Assembly: GCA_934572365.1 (NCBI GenBank)
Contig: CAKTKX010000012.1
Location: 1-18,604 of the forward strand
Reading direction: 5' to 3'
DNA: 18,604 nt
Source: an uncultured Oscillospiraceae bacterium
Lineage (GTDB): Bacteria > Bacillota > Clostridia > Oscillospirales > Oscillospiraceae
Positions 7,271-15,816 of the stretch are shown piece after piece. Position 1 is the first letter of the stretch; the number at the start of each line of letters is the position of its first letter. Both the position numbers and the translations under genes were made by a program. The notes beneath the pieces were generated by a model that saw only the letters and a list, made by a program, of their open reading frames with translations, was not told the origin of the DNA and ran no database searches.

Positions 7271-8277
7271 CATTCATATTCCTTATGATATTTCCGCTGC
7301 GCCCTCACCCATCGGCCGTTCATGCGGTAGAACGGGGCGGGGGCATCGAACTCCGTGTCGTCGATGGTCATGTCGGCGCGGATGGCGCTGTCATAAGCCG
7401 ATTTTCTAAGAAACGGGATGGGCAGCCTGGCATACCAGGTCAGAAACCGCGCGTGGAAGCGCACCTCGGCGGCGAAGGAATGAATGGAGACATTCGCCGC
7501 ATGGGTCGCCAGAATCGCCCGCTTTTCGTAGACGGACAGGCTGTCCGGATTCCGGATGTAGATTTTCTCATGGTCGCAGACCGTATGGCCTGCGTCCTTG
7601 TTGTTTTCTTCAAGGAAGCGGGGGATTCTCCCCGCCCAGCCATGGAAGCCGGCGGCTGCGCTTTTCCTGTAAATTTCCGCGTAATGTTCGGGAACGTCGA
7701 TGCAGCCGTCCCCCGCGAAGGAGGCGATATGCCGGACGTACAGCTCCGCAATGAGGTACGGCCCCTCCGCCTTCGGGCTGAGAAAATAGGCTTTCAGCGT
7801 CTTGTCATGTCTCTGCCCCCGAGCCGCCACGACCCGGTTGATCTCCTGATTCAGCCGCTTCCGGTTTGCCACGGTCGGTTCCGAAAGGCACTGCGCCAGC
7901 ACGTCCGTGTCGAAAGCGATAAAGGAAACGGTCACGCCGGGGGTGTCCCCGTCCGCGATCAGGCCGTTCTTGGCATCAAACTCCTGCTCTCTCAGCTTGA
8001 ACAAGCTGTAGACGTACCCGCCTTTCTCGGGGACGGCGTAGCAGTACCAGTCGTCGAAAAATTTGTCACAGTCCCGCAGCTCGTCCCGATCGTTGGGAAA
8101 GGTCGTAATGCCCTGCTCCACGAGAATATCCGCAAGAGATTTTGCCGCCGCGTAAAATCCGTCGGACGCGGCGCGTATCTCCCCGGCGTCCAGACAGCCC
8201 CGGCGCATCAGCTCCCGGAAAAAGGGCGGGACGGCCTTTTCCTCCACGGCGGCTCCCGTTATCGATTCCAGTTCCAT
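7270..8277 (-). CDS. Uncharacterised 335-aa protein cotranscribed with glycerol kinase
   Basis: A 335-aa soluble protein with no signal peptide or clear membrane helix. The start ATG (8277-8275) lies 3 bp after the glpK stop, with a GAAGGA ribosome site inside the end of glpK, so the pair is cotranscribed and probably coupled. The protein is rich in aromatic residues and charged pairs (for example DCDKFFDDWYCYAVPEKGG and EVRFHARFLTWYARLP). The central part alternates hydrophobic strands with polar loops (VTVSFIAFDTDVLAQ, GPYLIAELYVRHI). The C-terminal half has a likely helical segment around SVYEKRAILATHAANVSIHSF and ends with basic residues. I recognise no family or catalytic motif. Position suggests a link to glycerol metabolism or regulation, but this is inference from one neighbour. 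Confidence 0.8.
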   Translation of the reverse strand: MELESITGAAVEEKAVPPFFRELMRRGCLDAGEIRAASDGFYAAAKSLADILVEQGITTFPNDRDELRDCDKFFDDWYCYAVPEKGGYVYSLFKLREQEFDAKNGLIADGDTPGVTVSFIAFDTDVLAQCLSEPTVANRKRLNQEINRVVAARGQRHDKTLKAYFLSPKAEGPYLIAELYVRHIASFAGDGCIDVPEHYAEIYRKSAAAGFHGWAGRIPRFLEENNKDAGHTVCDHEKIYIRNPDSLSVYEKRAILATHAANVSIHSFAAEVRFHARFLTWYARLPIPFLRKSAYDSAIRADMTIDDTEFDAPAPFYRMNGRWVRAQRKYHKEYE

Positions 8278-8280
8278 ACC

Positions 8281-9829
<1,549 letters not shown>

Positions 9830-9845
9830 GTTTGTCTATCCGGTT

Positions 9846-9874
9846 ATTCTACACCATGTCCTTCATTTTTGCAA
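9846..9874 (-). promoter_or_regulatory. glpK promoter
   Basis: On the minus strand: -35 TTGCAA (9874-9869), 17-bp spacer, -10 TAGAAT (9851-9846, 5 of 6 to consensus). Initiation near 9839 places the 15-bp hairpin at the very start of the leader. Confidence 0.75.
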
Positions 9875-9945
9875 CGCCTGCCCCGAAAACGGCGCTCAAA
9901 ATCTCCCAAAAGCATAAACGCCTTGTTCTCCTTTTGGCAAATCCG

Positions 9946-11832
9946 TCAATTCTCCGCAGCGTCCGGCATTTGCTTGGTATAATACTGCGCCTGGGCGTGC
10001 CAAAGTTCGGCATATTTCCCCGACTCCTGCGCCAGAAGCGCCTGATGGGTTCCCTGCTGGATCACCTGACCGTCGCTGAACACGGCGATTTCGTCGCAGA
10101 ACCGGCAGGACGACAGCCGGTGGCTGATGTAGATGGCCGTGCGGTCGCCGGAAATGGCGTTGAACTTCTCATAAATCTCCGCCTCGGCAATGGGGTCAAG
10201 GGCGGCGGTGGGTTCGTCCAGAATGATGAAGGGCGCGTCCTTGTAAAGCGCCCGGGCAATGGCGATCTTCTGCGCCTCGCCGCCGGAAATCTCCACACCG
10301 TCCTCGGCGAAGTCCTTGTAGAGCATGGTGTCCAGCCCCTGGGGCATGGCCGCCAGCCGGTCGCCGAAGCCCGCGTCCACGAGAGCCTTCGTTGCCCGCG
10401 CCCGGTCGTAATCGGCGCTGCCCGCCACATTTTCTCCCAGAGGCTGGGACAGGAGTTGGAAGTCCTGGAACACCACGGAGAAAATCTGCATGTAGTCCCG
10501 ATAGTTATACTTGCGGATGTCAATGCCGTTCAGGAGGATTTCTCCCTCCTGGGGGTCGTACAGGCGGCACAGGAGCTTAATAAAGGTGGTCTTTCCGCTG
10601 CCGTTCTCCCCGACGATGGCCAGCCGCCTGCCGACCTTGAACTTCATGGACACGTTTTTCAGCGCCCAGTCCTCCCGGCCGGGGTAGCGGAAGGACACGT
10701 TGCGGAATTCCACCTCGTACTGCCGGTCGGCGCGCTTCTCCGTGGTCAGGCTGCCCTGATACATGGAATTGGGAATATCCAGAAACTGGAAAGTTTGGTC
10801 CAGAAATTTCGTGTTGGTTTTCAGAATGCCCAGCAGCCCGGTCAGCTCAAAAATGCTTCCCGCCATGGCGGTGGCCGCGCCCACATACTGGGTCACGCTG
10901 CCCACGTCAAACGCACCGCCCCAGGCCTTCAGGCAGGTAAACACGTACACAAAGCCGGAGATCAGCGCCACAATGCCCGTACCCAGTCCGGAATAGATGC
11001 CCATGGGTCCCAGCGCAAGCTTCCCGATTTTCCCGGTGGCGCCAAAGACCGAATTGCCGTTCCAGTAGGCCGACACCAGATTCTGCTGGTTGTACATCCG
11101 GATGTCCGCGCCCCGTCCCTTTTTTCGGCCGATAAAGCCGAAGAAGGTAAACAGGCGGTTGCCCATGGTGGCGTCCTCCGATGCGCGGCTCCAGTAGGAA
11201 ATGGACTTTTCGTTGCATTTTCCCGCCAGAACGCTGACGAGGATCATGCCGCCCGCCAGAGCCAGAATGAACAGGGGGTTATTCAGGACGGTCAGCTTCC
11301 CTGCACTTTCCGGCACCGGGGAGGTAAACAGGGTGACCGTCAGCGCAATGCCGCTTAAAATGCCGGTAATGCTTCCCAGCGCGTACTCATACGCCTGTGG
11401 CGTGCGCATCAGACCCCAGCTTGCCCAATTCTCATTCTCGGCGATCTGCGAGCGCAGGTCGTGGGTCTCCTGTTTGTCCATGTCCGCGTAGTCCATGGCA
11501 AAGAACTTCCGGCAGAAGATGATCTCTTTTCTGCCATACATGTCGGCATACACGTTTTCCTGCCGCCGATACAGCACCGCCTTCGCAATGGCGCACAGGC
11601 CGGTACCCAGCACCCCGGCAATGACCCAATTTCGCAGCACATCCGGCCTGCGCAGCACCGCCAGCTCCTTCAGGATCTGGGCGGAGAAAAATACCGTCAC
11701 ATAGGGCAGGATTGCTTTGACGATGGCGTAAAGGGTGATCACCGGAAAGAAACTCCGGTTGACCCGGTGCAGCTCCCTGACCGCGCGGAAATGGACGGAC
11801 AGGGCGTGTCCTAAATTCATTTTCTCTTTCAT
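9946..11832 (-). CDS. ABC exporter half-transporter (permease-ATPase fusion), second of a pair
   Basis: A 628-aa type-IV-fold exporter subunit. Roughly residues 1-330 are the transmembrane domain with several hydrophobic segments, and about 370-610 is the nucleotide-binding domain. Walker A is GENGSGKTT (about 408), the signature is ISGGEAQ (about 514, a variant of LSGGQ), Walker B plus catalytic Glu is FIILDEP (about 534), and the H-loop is ISHRL (about 566). It begins 2 bp after the stop of the other half-transporter, so the two very likely form a heterodimer. The ATG at 11832 lies about 10 nt after GGAAGG; an ATG four codons later is possible. The substrate is not evident. The LytTR/kinase neighbours favour a peptide, antimicrobial or signal molecule over a nutrient. 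Confidence 0.9.
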   Translation of the reverse strand: MKEKMNLGHALSVHFRAVRELHRVNRSFFPVITLYAIVKAILPYVTVFFSAQILKELAVLRRPDVLRNWVIAGVLGTGLCAIAKAVLYRRQENVYADMYGRKEIIFCRKFFAMDYADMDKQETHDLRSQIAENENWASWGLMRTPQAYEYALGSITGILSGIALTVTLFTSPVPESAGKLTVLNNPLFILALAGGMILVSVLAGKCNEKSISYWSRASEDATMGNRLFTFFGFIGRKKGRGADIRMYNQQNLVSAYWNGNSVFGATGKIGKLALGPMGIYSGLGTGIVALISGFVYVFTCLKAWGGAFDVGSVTQYVGAATAMAGSIFELTGLLGILKTNTKFLDQTFQFLDIPNSMYQGSLTTEKRADRQYEVEFRNVSFRYPGREDWALKNVSMKFKVGRRLAIVGENGSGKTTFIKLLCRLYDPQEGEILLNGIDIRKYNYRDYMQIFSVVFQDFQLLSQPLGENVAGSADYDRARATKALVDAGFGDRLAAMPQGLDTMLYKDFAEDGVEISGGEAQKIAIARALYKDAPFIILDEPTAALDPIAEAEIYEKFNAISGDRTAIYISHRLSSCRFCDEIAVFSDGQVIQQGTHQALLAQESGKYAELWHAQAQYYTKQMPDAAEN

Positions 11833-11834
11833 TG

Positions 11835-13643
11835 TCAGAACGCCTTCCCTTCCTGATAATACCGGCTCTGGATTTCAAAGAGCCTGGCATAGGCTCCGCC
11901 CCGAGCCAGCAGCTGGTCGTGGGTGCCTTCCTCGGTGATGTGGCCGTCCGCCACGAAGATGATGCGGTCGCAGAACCGCGTGGACGCCAGCCGGTGGGAG
12001 ATGAACAGAGAGGTCTTCCCCGCCGTCATGTCCTTGTACTTTTGATAGATGTCGTTTTCCGCCAGGGGATCCAGGGCGGCGGTGGGTTCGTCCAGCAGCA
12101 GGATCGCGCCGTCCTTGTACAGCGCCCGCGCCAGCATCAGCCGCTGGGTCTGGCCACCGGAGAACAGAACACCGTCTAAGTAGACCTCTCTGCCCACATG
12201 GGTGTCAAGGCCGTTTGGCAGCTTCTGAACGGTCTCCGTCAAACCCGCCTTTTCGATGCAGTCCCAGAGCTTTTGGGTGTCAATGTTCTCATTGGTCTGG
12301 GCAATGTTTTCCGCCACGGTTACATCCAGTATGGAGAATTCCTGAAACACGGCGCTGAACAGCCCATAGTATTCCCGGCGGTTAAAGTCTCTCACGTCCA
12401 CACCGTTCAGCAGCACCCGTCCCTGGGTGGGGTCGAACAGGCCGCACAGCAGCTTTACAAGGGTGGTCTTGCCCGCGCCGTTCAGTCCCACGATGGCCAG
12501 TTTTTCCCCGGGACGCACCGTCAGGTCAAGGTCATGGATGGTATCCTCCTCCGCGCCGGGGTAGCGGAAGGACACATGCTCCAGTTTCAGTTCGTAGGCA
12601 TCCGCCTTGGGGATCGCCGTCCCGCCCTCAAACCGGAAGGGTTCCGGGTAGTCCAGAAATTCCCGCACCTGAGAAATGTCGAGACTTTCCTCGTGCAGCT
12701 TCTGCGCCGACTGCAAAATGCCCATGACCCAGGTGGTAAAGGTGGATACCGCGGTAAAATACAGGATAAATTCCGGCACGCTCAGGGAATCCCGGAGCGC
12801 CATGTGGAGCAGATAGGCATAAGCAATGCCGTTTCGTGCCATGGTGAGCAGCGCTTCGGTAATATCCGACAGCAGCTGAACCTTCTCGCTGCGCAGCAGA
12901 AAATCCAGATACACATTGTGGACGCGATCCAGCAGCTCGTTCAGCCAGCCTTGCAGGCCGAAAATCCGGATATCCTTTGCCAGCTCCACAGACTCCGCCT
13001 TTCTGCGGATATACGATTTTTTCGCGTAATAGGATTCTTCCTCTTCCCGGTGCCGGAACGTCCAGTTATCGGAATAGCGGGAAACCAGGAATCCAACCAC
13101 GCAGGTGGCAACAATCACTCCCAGCAGCACCCCGTTCAGGTGGGACAGGATGGTTAAGTACACTAGAAATCCGCCCACATTCTGCATCAGCAGAGTCAGG
13201 GTCTCCCAAATCTCTTCCGTCGCTTCATTGTTGCCCTGGGTCGACTGATGCGCCTTTTCCCGAAGCTTGATGAACTTTGCCTCCAGCGTATTAGGGAAGG
13301 AGGTCATATTGCATTTTCTGGCGATCATGCCGACGATGCCGGAGCGCACGTCCACCCTCGGGAACAGGGCGATCTGCTTAAAATAATCCTTCAGGCCCAT
13401 GATCAGAAACAGCGCCAGGGTAAACAGCCCGATGGTGCCAAGCAGCTCGCCCATGGGGGCGTGGCGCTCCACGCGGCTTAAAATTTCCGGCGCGACGTAC
13501 AGCTGCGCCAGGTTGTAGGCCACCTCCAGCGCCGCCATGGCGATGCAGATGAACAGCACCCGTCTTCTGACCTTCCAGGCAATCTTTACCATCCACCCTA
13601 CATTTTGGGCGGCGTTGTATTTTGGCTTTGTTTTGTCTTTCAT
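11835..13643 (-). CDS. ABC exporter half-transporter (permease-ATPase fusion), first of a pair
   Basis: A 602-aa protein with a basic N-terminus, a transmembrane domain in about residues 20-320 and an ATPase domain in about 350-590. Walker A is GLNGAGKTT (about 384), the signature is FSGGQTQ (about 492), Walker B with catalytic Glu is ILLLDEP (about 511), and the H-loop is ISHRL (about 545). The start at 13643 follows GAGGTGAGG. Both partners keep the catalytic Glu and H-loop His, so neither composite ATP site is obviously degenerate, unlike many heterodimeric exporters. The gene lies directly behind a two-repeat LytTR-type site and a promoter lacking a good -35, which points to control by the adjacent response regulator. 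It has no peptidase C39 domain at its N-terminus, so it is not a classical bacteriocin-processing exporter. Confidence 0.9.
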   Translation of the reverse strand: MKDKTKPKYNAAQNVGWMVKIAWKVRRRVLFICIAMAALEVAYNLAQLYVAPEILSRVERHAPMGELLGTIGLFTLALFLIMGLKDYFKQIALFPRVDVRSGIVGMIARKCNMTSFPNTLEAKFIKLREKAHQSTQGNNEATEEIWETLTLLMQNVGGFLVYLTILSHLNGVLLGVIVATCVVGFLVSRYSDNWTFRHREEEESYYAKKSYIRRKAESVELAKDIRIFGLQGWLNELLDRVHNVYLDFLLRSEKVQLLSDITEALLTMARNGIAYAYLLHMALRDSLSVPEFILYFTAVSTFTTWVMGILQSAQKLHEESLDISQVREFLDYPEPFRFEGGTAIPKADAYELKLEHVSFRYPGAEEDTIHDLDLTVRPGEKLAIVGLNGAGKTTLVKLLCGLFDPTQGRVLLNGVDVRDFNRREYYGLFSAVFQEFSILDVTVAENIAQTNENIDTQKLWDCIEKAGLTETVQKLPNGLDTHVGREVYLDGVLFSGGQTQRLMLARALYKDGAILLLDEPTAALDPLAENDIYQKYKDMTAGKTSLFISHRLASTRFCDRIIFVADGHITEEGTHDQLLARGGAYARLFEIQSRYYQEGKAF

Positions 13644-13664
13644 TTTGCCTCACCTCGTGAACAT

Positions 13665-13673
13665 ACTCTATCA
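13665..13673 (-). promoter_or_regulatory. Candidate activator-dependent promoter of the ABC pair
   Basis: The minus strand reads TGA-TAGAGT, an extended -10 form with 4 of 6 matches, and shows no recognisable -35 at 17 bp. Initiation near 13658 would leave about 15 nt of leader with GAGGTGAGG. A missing -35 is expected when an activator bound upstream recruits polymerase. Confidence 0.45.
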
Positions 13674-13674
13674 C

Positions 13675-13705
13675 AAAAAGACGTCCCCGGAAGATTCTGG
13701 GGACG
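13675..13705 (-). terminator. Terminator of the RR-kinase transcript
   Basis: On the minus strand, CGTCCCC (13705-13699) pairs with GGGGACG (13688-13682) and is followed by TCTTTTT. The left arm is part of the second LytTR-type repeat, and the structure sits just upstream of the ABC promoter -10. Confidence 0.6.
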
Positions 13706-13732
13706 AATTGCTTATTTTCGGGGACGAACTGC
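13699..13732 (-). promoter_or_regulatory. Predicted LytTR response-regulator binding site (two direct repeats)
   Basis: The minus strand carries GCAGTTCGTCCCC (13732-13720) and GCAATTCGTCCCC (13711-13699), identical at 12 of 13 positions and exactly 21 bp start to start, or two helical turns. Their first nine bases fit the AgrA-type half-site pattern [TA][AC][CA]GTTN[AG][TG] at 8 and 7 of 9 positions. The second repeat begins 41 bp before the candidate -10 of the ABC genes. The LytTR regulator is encoded immediately upstream. Confidence 0.65.
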
Positions 13733-13747
13733 ATGTTTGGGGTTTCC

Positions 13748-14410
13748 TCAGACTTGTGGAATCAGGATTTCCGTGGTAAACGCCCCGTCCTCGCTGTTGC
13801 GGCTCAGGTAGCCGTCGTAGCGGGACACGATGTCGTCCATGCGCACCAGCCCGAAGCCGTGGCCTTCGCCCTTGGAGGTTTTGAAGCCCCTGCCCACCTT
13901 ACTTAGCTTCTTCGCGGCGGTGAAGTTGGTGAAGGAAATGTAGAGCTGCGTTCCCTTCATGTCCATGTACACCCGGATCAGCCGCTTTTCCTCCGGCAAG
14001 GCCATGCTTGCCTCCATGGCGTTGTCAAAAAGGTTGCCGATGATGCAGCACAAGTCCAGCTCCGACATTTTCAGCTTCACCGGGATGTGGGCGTCCACCT
14101 GGGTCGGGATATTCCGGGAACGCGCCAGAGAGATTTTGCTGTTGAGAATGGCGTCGGCCATGGGGTTGCCGGTTTTCACCACCGTGTCCACGGTATTCAA
14201 GTCCGTGTCCAGCTCGTCGAGATAGGCTTTCAGGGCGTCCATATCCCCGTTTGCTGCCAGCACCTTCATCATCTGGATGTGGTTGCGGTAGTCGTGCCGC
14301 CAGCCCCGAATCTGCCGGTACATATTTTCCACTTCCCGGTAGTGGGTCTCGATCAGCTCCCGCTGATAGGCCGCAATGCGCTTGTCGATTTGTTTGGAAA
14401 AGAAAGACAT
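13748..14410 (-). CDS. Cytosolic GHKL-type histidine kinase
   Basis: A 220-aa kinase of the AgrC-like (HPK10) group. It carries the H-box RHDYRNH (His39 as likely phosphoacceptor), the N-box NLFDNAMEAS (126-135) and the glycine-rich G-box GRGFKTSKGEGHGFGL (173-188), so ATP binding looks complete. The N-terminus is a short charged helix (1-38) with no hydrophobic segment, so the usual multi-pass sensor domain is absent. ATG 14410 follows TAGGAGA, which overlaps the stop of the response regulator; an in-frame codon at 14443 lies inside that gene and has no good ribosome site. It must sense an internal cue or pair with a membrane partner, possibly the ABC exporter encoded next. Confidence 0.9.
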   Translation of the reverse strand: MSFFSKQIDKRIAAYQRELIETHYREVENMYRQIRGWRHDYRNHIQMMKVLAANGDMDALKAYLDELDTDLNTVDTVVKTGNPMADAILNSKISLARSRNIPTQVDAHIPVKLKMSELDLCCIIGNLFDNAMEASMALPEEKRLIRVYMDMKGTQLYISFTNFTAAKKLSKVGRGFKTSKGEGHGFGLVRMDDIVSRYDGYLSRNSEDGAFTTEILIPQV

Positions 14411-14420
14411 AGCAAATCTC

Positions 14421-15119
14421 CTATGTATGCTTGATAATGGCACGATTCAACGGCTCATATGCGCCCCTTGGCAGGGGCAGCAGCGTGCCGTCCGACAGGC
14501 TGACCTCCGTTTTCGTGACGCGGCGGATGTATTTGAGGTTGATGATCAGGCTTCTGCCCGCCCGGAAGAACCGGTCGTCCAGTTCCTTTTCAAACTCGTT
14601 CAGGCTCCGCTTGACGGTGTACTCCACCTTTCCATGAACGGTCACGTAATTCTGCCGCACGTCCAGATACCGGATGTCATAAAAGGGAATCCGCACCATT
14701 TCCCCGCCCAGCTCCAGGTTCAGGCACCGCTCCTCCCGCTTCCGCCTTTCCAGCGCCCGGTTCAGAACCGCGAACAGCTTTTCCCGGCTGACAGGCTTCA
14801 TGAGATAATGCAGCGCCGCCACCTCGTAGCCCTCGGCGATGTAGTCGGAATACCCGGTGACGAAGACGATCTGCACCGCCTCGTTGTCCCGGCGCACCCG
14901 TTTCGCCAGACTCACGCCGTCCATGGCGCCCATTTCGATGTCCAGCAGCAGAATGTCCCAATTTTTGTCCTCCGCGTACCGGAACAGGAAGCTCTCGGCG
15001 GAGGAAAAGACGGTGGTCTCCGCCCGATGTCCGGCCTGCGCCGCCCAATCCTTTACCAGGCCGGAAACATATTCCCGGTCTTCCTCCGCGTCGTCGCAGA
15101 CCGCGATCCGTAATTCCAT
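14421..15119 (-). CDS. LytTR-family response regulator
   Basis: A 232-aa transcription factor. Residues 1-120 form a receiver with acidic pair Asp9-Asp10, phosphoacceptor Asp60 (LLLDIEMGAMDG), Thr88 (FVTGYSD) and Lys108 (YLMKPVS). Residues of about 130-228 are a LytTR DNA-binding domain (IRYLDVRQNYVTVH, then RSLNEFEKEL, FFRAGRSLIINLKYI). ATG 15119 and the adjacent ATG 15122 are both possible; the AAAGGGGG site is better spaced for 15119. The kinase follows after 10 bp. LytTR proteins bind paired direct repeats about 21 bp apart, and such a pair lies just upstream of the ABC genes. Confidence 0.95.
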   Translation of the reverse strand: MELRIAVCDDAEEDREYVSGLVKDWAAQAGHRAETTVFSSAESFLFRYAEDKNWDILLLDIEMGAMDGVSLAKRVRRDNEAVQIVFVTGYSDYIAEGYEVAALHYLMKPVSREKLFAVLNRALERRKREERCLNLELGGEMVRIPFYDIRYLDVRQNYVTVHGKVEYTVKRSLNEFEKELDDRFFRAGRSLIINLKYIRRVTKTEVSLSDGTLLPLPRGAYEPLNRAIIKHT

Positions 15120-15140
15120 CATCCCGCCCCCTTTTTCGTC

Positions 15141-15169
15141 ATTATATCCGGTTTTCCCGCCGCTTGCAA
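15141..15169 (-). promoter_or_regulatory. Promoter of the RR-kinase operon
   Basis: On the minus strand: -35 TTGCAA (15169-15164), 17-bp spacer, perfect -10 TATAAT (15146-15141). It sits between the PAP2 terminator and the regulator start, so the regulator operon is independent of the envelope operon. Confidence 0.8.
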
Positions 15170-15180
15170 GGGCAAAAGGC

Positions 15181-15214
15181 AAAAAGGAAGCATACCCACG
15201 CGGGGCATGCTTCC
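15181..15214 (-). terminator. Intrinsic terminator after the PAP2 gene
   Basis: On the minus strand, GGAAGCATGCCC (15214-15203) pairs with GGGTATGCTTCC (15197-15186) through one G-U pair, followed by TTTTT. It starts 8 bp after the PAP2 stop codon. Confidence 0.9.
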
Positions 15215-15221
15215 CAGACGG

Positions 15222-15815
15222 TTAACTCTCGTATTTTCCTTTTGCCGGTGCGGGAAGACGCTGGGCAATTTTTCCTGCCAGCGCATTTCCGATAAAGGCA
15301 AAGGCGGTTCCCACGATGATGGAGAAGATCACATCGGTGGGGTAGTGGACATACAGGTACAGCCGGGAGAACGTGACCAGCACGGCAATTACCATGGCGG
15401 GAATGCCCATCCGCTTGTCGTTCAGCAGCAGCGCCACCGCCGCCTCAAAGGAGGCGATGGTATGCCCCGATGGGAAGGAATAGTCGTGCTGGGCGTCGAT
15501 CAGCAGCTTGATGGTCACGCCGAAGTGTTCCAGCTGGTAATCATAGGGTCGCGGCCGCGCCACCAAGGGCTTCAGGGTCACGTTGCAGATCAGCACGCCC
15601 ATGACAAGGGCAATGGCCATGGCGATGCCGGTTTTCCGCGTCTTGGGGAATACCAGCATCAGTACCGCCCAGGCGATCCAGAAGATGCCGCCCTCCCCGA
15701 AGAGGGTCACGATGGGCATGACGGCATCCAGGAAGCCGCACTGCAAGTGCGCCTGGATCCAGTCCAGAATGGGCAGGTCAAAGCTGACCGCCAGTTGGTT
15801 CAGTAATGCCAGCAT
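15222..15815 (-). CDS. PAP2-family membrane phosphatase
   Basis: A 197-aa polytopic protein with all three PAP2 signature motifs: KPLVARPRP (Lys82 to Arg89-Pro90), PSGH (115-118) and SRLYLYVHYPTD (Ser150-Arg151, His157 as expected nucleophile, Asp161). Around five hydrophobic helices are visible. Bacterial members of this size dephosphorylate undecaprenyl diphosphate (BcrC type) or phosphatidyl-lipid phosphates on the outer face of the membrane; the sequence does not say which. The start at 15815 is 1 bp past the stop of the preceding gene, and its AAGGAGG site lies within that gene. It is the last gene of the envelope operon. Confidence 0.92.
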   Translation of the reverse strand: MLALLNQLAVSFDLPILDWIQAHLQCGFLDAVMPIVTLFGEGGIFWIAWAVLMLVFPKTRKTGIAMAIALVMGVLICNVTLKPLVARPRPYDYQLEHFGVTIKLLIDAQHDYSFPSGHTIASFEAAVALLLNDKRMGIPAMVIAVLVTFSRLYLYVHYPTDVIFSIIVGTAFAFIGNALAGKIAQRLPAPAKGKYES

Positions 15816-15816
15816 A

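Noticed and set aside
9844..9915. Minus-strand 23-codon frame after the ABC pair, preceded by AAAGGAG, possibly a cargo or signal peptide
   Set aside because: The ribosome site is 12 nt from the ATG, the frame runs through the glpK promoter, and the product (very Arg-rich, no leader or GG motif) does not look like an exported peptide. It cannot be fully excluded.
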